The notes below the pieces were generated by a model. That model worked only from the letters and a program-made list of their open reading frames with translations. It did not search any database and was not told the origin of the DNA. A DNA stretch of 64,000 bases from an uncultured Lachnospiraceae bacterium (GTDB taxonomy: Bacteria; Bacillota; Clostridia; Lachnospirales; Lachnospiraceae): positions 1 through 64,000 of the forward strand of contig CACZQN010000014.1 in NCBI GenBank assembly GCA_902783375.1, in the 5' to 3' direction. The translations under genes and the position numbers were made by a program. Shown one piece after another: positions 61,483-64,000 of this stretch. Within the stretch, counting starts at the first letter, position 1; each line of letters begins with the position of its first letter.

Positions 61483-62160
61483 TTATCGATTCTCTGCCGC
61501 AGCAACCGCATAGCCCAGATCCCGATCACCGGTGATCTGCACCTTGGAATCGATGTACTTCAATTTGGATTTCAGGTAATTGATGTAGAGCCAGACCGTA
61601 TCCGCATCGGCCTGCTGATCATCATGCCAGACCCGGCTGACGATGGCAACCGTATCGACTGCCTTTCCCTGTTCCGCGACCAGCACCCGCAGCAGCTCAA
61701 ACTCCTTCAGAGAAAGCCGCACGCTGTTCTCCGCTGCCAGTTCCAGGTTCTCCGGTTTCAGCGTGATATCACCAAAGGTGATCTCCGCGGTATCCTTTGC
61801 GGCGGCGCGCCTGCCGAGTGCCCGCACCCGCGCCAGGAGCTCCTTCATCGCAAATGGCTTTGTGAGATAGTCGTCCGCGCCTGCGTCAAGGCCAGCCACC
61901 CGGTCATCGATCTCCGCCTTCGCCGTCAGCATCAGGACCGGCGTGTCGATCTTCCGCTCCCGGATCCCGGCAAGAACTTCAAGCCCGTTCTTCTTCGGCA
62001 TCATGATGTCGAGGATGATCAGATCGTAGCCATTTGCCTGCGTCAGTACTTCCGCCTCTTCTCCGTCATAAGCCGGATCCACGTCGTTGCCCTGCATGGC
62101 CAGCATCGTGGTCACGGCCTTGTTCAGGTCTTTGGTGTCTTCCGCCAGTAATATCTTCAT
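61483..62160 (-). CDS. OmpR-family response regulator
   Basis: A 225-residue regulator: receiver domain with phosphoacceptor Asp51 (LIILDIMMP), conserved Lys in LTAKAE, and a C-terminal winged helix (from about 130). The ATG at 62160 overlaps the TGA of the alarmone synthetase gene by four bases (ATGA), with GGAGAATG as RBS, so the two are translationally coupled; the kinase follows. Targets unknown. Confidence 0.94.
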   Translation of the reverse strand: MKILLAEDTKDLNKAVTTMLAMQGNDVDPAYDGEEAEVLTQANGYDLIILDIMMPKKNGLEVLAGIRERKIDTPVLMLTAKAEIDDRVAGLDAGADDYLTKPFAMKELLARVRALGRRAAAKDTAEITFGDITLKPENLELAAENSVRLSLKEFELLRVLVAEQGKAVDTVAIVSRVWHDDQQADADTVWLYINYLKSKLKYIDSKVQITGDRDLGYAVAAAENR

Positions 62161-62741
62161 TTCGCATTCTCCATAATCATATCCCGGATCGTCTGCATCG
62201 AGAGATCCGTGGATGCCAGTTCGTCCGCACACCGCTTCAGTTCTGTCGCGATCAGTGCCTGGTTCCCTCCGATGTCCTTCTTATACCGCATGTGATGTTC
62301 CAGCGCTGCCCAGGTATCCATGGAAATAGTCCGCAGCTGGATCTCCACATAAAAGCGGTCCTGGTAACGGAGGATCACATGCAGGCTCCGGTAGCCGTTC
62401 GGCTTCGCGCGGTGGATGTAATCCTTCTTCTCAACCACCACACAGTCCGGAATCTCAGACAGCTTCTCTGCCATGTCAAAGACATCATCGACAAAGCCGC
62501 AGACCACGCGGAGTCCGATGGCATCCCGCACCTCGTTCAGCGCACTCTCTTCTGTCTCCGGGAGTCCGCGCTTCTTCAGCTTCTCCCGCATGCTCGTATC
62601 GGACTTGATCCGGGTCATCAGATGGTCCACCGGATCCATCCCGTTCTTCTCGGTCAGCTCCTCCCGGATCTTCTGAAGACCTGCCTCCACAGCCGCAAGG
62701 GCTTCCTGCATGGCCGGTTCCTGTTCCCCATATATACTCAT
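62157..62741 (-). CDS. Small alarmone synthetase (RelA/SpoT synthetase domain only)
   Basis: A 194-residue single-domain (p)ppGpp synthetase, without the hydrolase or TGS/ACT domains of long RSH proteins. Visible motifs are RDAIGLRVVCGF, HRAKPNGYRSLHVILR (GTP/GDP contact) and VEIQLRTISMDTWAALEHHMRYK (catalytic Gln/Glu region). Similar to RelQ/RelP-like enzymes of Firmicutes, slightly shorter. The RBS CAGGAG precedes the ATG. It heads an operon with a two-component system. Confidence 0.9.
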   Translation of the reverse strand: MSIYGEQEPAMQEALAAVEAGLQKIREELTEKNGMDPVDHLMTRIKSDTSMREKLKKRGLPETEESALNEVRDAIGLRVVCGFVDDVFDMAEKLSEIPDCVVVEKKDYIHRAKPNGYRSLHVILRYQDRFYVEIQLRTISMDTWAALEHHMRYKKDIGGNQALIATELKRCADELASTDLSMQTIRDMIMENAK

Positions 62742-62863
62742 TCTCTTATCTTCTCCTGATGTTGATGCCTTCGAGGGTCAGATTGTTCCATCCGCACCTG
62801 ACCCTGCATATCATCATAGCATATGAAAAAGAATCCTGCCATGATTTTCACGATATTTTCACA

Positions 62864-62892
62864 AAACAAGAGGGCGCCTTTGCGCCCTCTTA
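62864..62892 (-). terminator. Terminator of the DUF5688 gene
   Basis: AAGAGGGCGCAAAGGCGCCCTCTT followed by GTTTTG on the minus strand. Confidence 0.85.
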
Positions 62893-62934
62893 TGTTTACG
62901 GTGATCCACTTTACTCACCATCAAATGTGTGTGT

Positions 62935-63939
62935 TCAGGCTGTCAAAGCCTCGTCTCTCTTCAGCTGTACGATTCTGTCCCGCTCGACATCATAGGTATA
63001 GATCTCATCGGTCAGTGCCTCCTCCGAAAACAGCACATTGTTCCGAGCAATCGATTCCCGGATCTCCTCCGGGCGGAACATGGTCACGCGGTGCAGGATC
63101 GCCTCGTGCACACTGGTGAAGCCGATGATATAATTCTCTCCCAGCAGTTCATAAAGCCGTCCGGCCACCCCCGGATAAAACATGGCCACTGCACCGTTCA
63201 TGTGCGGCAGCGTCGTCACAACCGGAATGGAAATATCTGATTCCATCTGATAAGGGAAGTGCATAAAGAAGCCCGGTTCTTTATGCTGCTCCACGATGTC
63301 CGCCAGATCCTCATACATCCGCGGCGGGTTCCGTTCTGCCAGATCCGCAAGCACCGCATCAATCACCTCATCTGCCTCCATGTTCCATGCTCCAAGAATC
63401 TGCCGCGGCACCATGCTGGAGTAGTAATCCGTGTCGGTTGCTGCAGCTTCCAGATAGAGTACCAGTGCAAAATCCCCCACGATGCGGTAGATGCCTTTCC
63501 GGATCGTCTCCCCGCGCTTCGCAAGGCTGAGCGGCCGGATCACCAGGTGATCCCTGATCCGTTCATACTGGTCGATCTCCTCGTAGAGCGCCAGATCCGG
63601 CAGGTCGCGGAGCGTCTTTCTTGCGACCGCTGCCAGGAACTGTCTGACATTGTCCCAGCCGCCCCGCTCAAAGGCATCATACATCTCTCTGCAGGAAAAC
63701 CGCATCATGGTATGATCCTCCTTCTCGTCCTTCAGCCGGATCAGGACATAGTCCCCCAGCAGCTCCTCGTCGGTCCGGTTATACATCTGTTCATTCGTAT
63801 CCCGGATGATCTTCCGCATCAACCGGTCCTCGCCGACGGCCCCTCTGCCCAGCATGATCACCGCCTTCTCCGACACCTGAAATGATGTGGCCAGCTGGGT
63901 CTGCATTGCAACACAAAAAGCTTCATACGTCATCTTCAT
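62935..63939 (-). CDS. DUF5688-like protein
   Basis: A 334-residue soluble protein without signal peptide or membrane span. Overall pattern (for example EKAVIMLGRG... and TYEAFCVAMQTQL at the start) recalls the DUF5688 proteins frequent in Lachnospiraceae, which have no known function. The RBS AGGAGG precedes the ATG at 63939 (an ATG two codons later is possible). It is separated from the alarmone operon by a terminator. The last 60 bp of the window upstream hold nothing recognisable. Confidence 0.65.
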   Translation of the reverse strand: MKMTYEAFCVAMQTQLATSFQVSEKAVIMLGRGAVGEDRLMRKIIRDTNEQMYNRTDEELLGDYVLIRLKDEKEDHTMMRFSCREMYDAFERGGWDNVRQFLAAVARKTLRDLPDLALYEEIDQYERIRDHLVIRPLSLAKRGETIRKGIYRIVGDFALVLYLEAAATDTDYYSSMVPRQILGAWNMEADEVIDAVLADLAERNPPRMYEDLADIVEQHKEPGFFMHFPYQMESDISIPVVTTLPHMNGAVAMFYPGVAGRLYELLGENYIIGFTSVHEAILHRVTMFRPEEIRESIARNNVLFSEEALTDEIYTYDVERDRIVQLKRDEALTA

Positions 63940-64000
63940 CCAAACACCTCCTGTTGTTGATGACTCTAAAACCGGGAATCCCGGCAGTTACCAGGTCGTA

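Overview
The window reads as a chromosomal segment of a Gram-positive, moderately high-GC Clostridia, most likely a Lachnospiraceae-type gut or rumen fermenter. This is inferred from strong AGGAGG-type ribosome binding sites, sigma-A-like promoters, an isoleucine T-box before ileS, a meso-DAP type MurE, ftsEX behind a PucR-type regulator gene, a lone MsmK/UgpC-type sugar ABC ATPase, a DUF5688-like protein and many glycan and fermentation genes. I see no prophage, transposase gene, CRISPR array, rRNA or tRNA.

Layout. 1-9.8 kb: the start of a large glycosyl hydrolase gene, an operon of iron alcohol dehydrogenase, alpha/beta hydrolase and iron-sulfur-type flavoprotein, a LysR regulator, an orphan sugar-binding lipoprotein, another esterase, fucO, DUF951 and hemolysin III. 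9.8-19.3 kb: cell-wall and lysine/DAP genes (murF, murE, dapF, dapB), a radical SAM gene, and ileS with its T-box leader. 19.3-27 kb: two tandem zinc-ribbon membrane proteins, a CtpA-like protease, a LytM/M23 coiled-coil hydrolase, ftsX, ftsE and a PucR/CdaR-type regulator, all on the minus strand and probably one envelope/division transcription unit. 27-34.4 kb: an AT-rich orphan gene, ugpC, yitT, an SDR, pepF and a MATE exporter. 34.6-36.8 kb: rpmG-secE-nusG-rplK-rplA. 37-41.6 kb: a degenerate ABC ATPase paired with a TolA-like DUF4230 membrane protein, an UlaG-like MBL hydrolase and a ferredoxin-type aldo-keto reductase.

41.7-56.3 kb is a carbohydrate and peptide utilisation block: GH31 alpha-xylosidase (yicI), phosphoglucomutase, a GPH sugar symporter, a nitroreductase, a small operon (alpha/beta hydrolase, MBL hydrolase, hypothetical), M18 aminopeptidase, GH2 and GH3 glycosidases. 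56.5-59.1 kb is a three-gene ABC-2 exporter. 59.2-64 kb carries class II fructose-bisphosphate aldolase, a small alarmone synthetase-response regulator-histidine kinase operon and a DUF5688 gene.

The most unusual content is non-coding. Two related families of intergenic palindromic elements lie between genes. Family A (termini GTAACTGTTCAGGACCGAC) has three copies: a 108-bp copy that folds as a closing stem around three small hairpins (a cloverleaf shape), a diverged 108-bp copy, and a 192-bp composite that carries an inverted partial core. Family B (termini GTTACTATTCACG) has two copies of about 195 bp with a shared 43-bp core in opposite orientations. Short palindromes and a solitary arm elsewhere look like decayed derivatives. 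Several copies lie inside predicted mRNAs. They are the best candidate here for an undescribed mobile or structured-RNA system.
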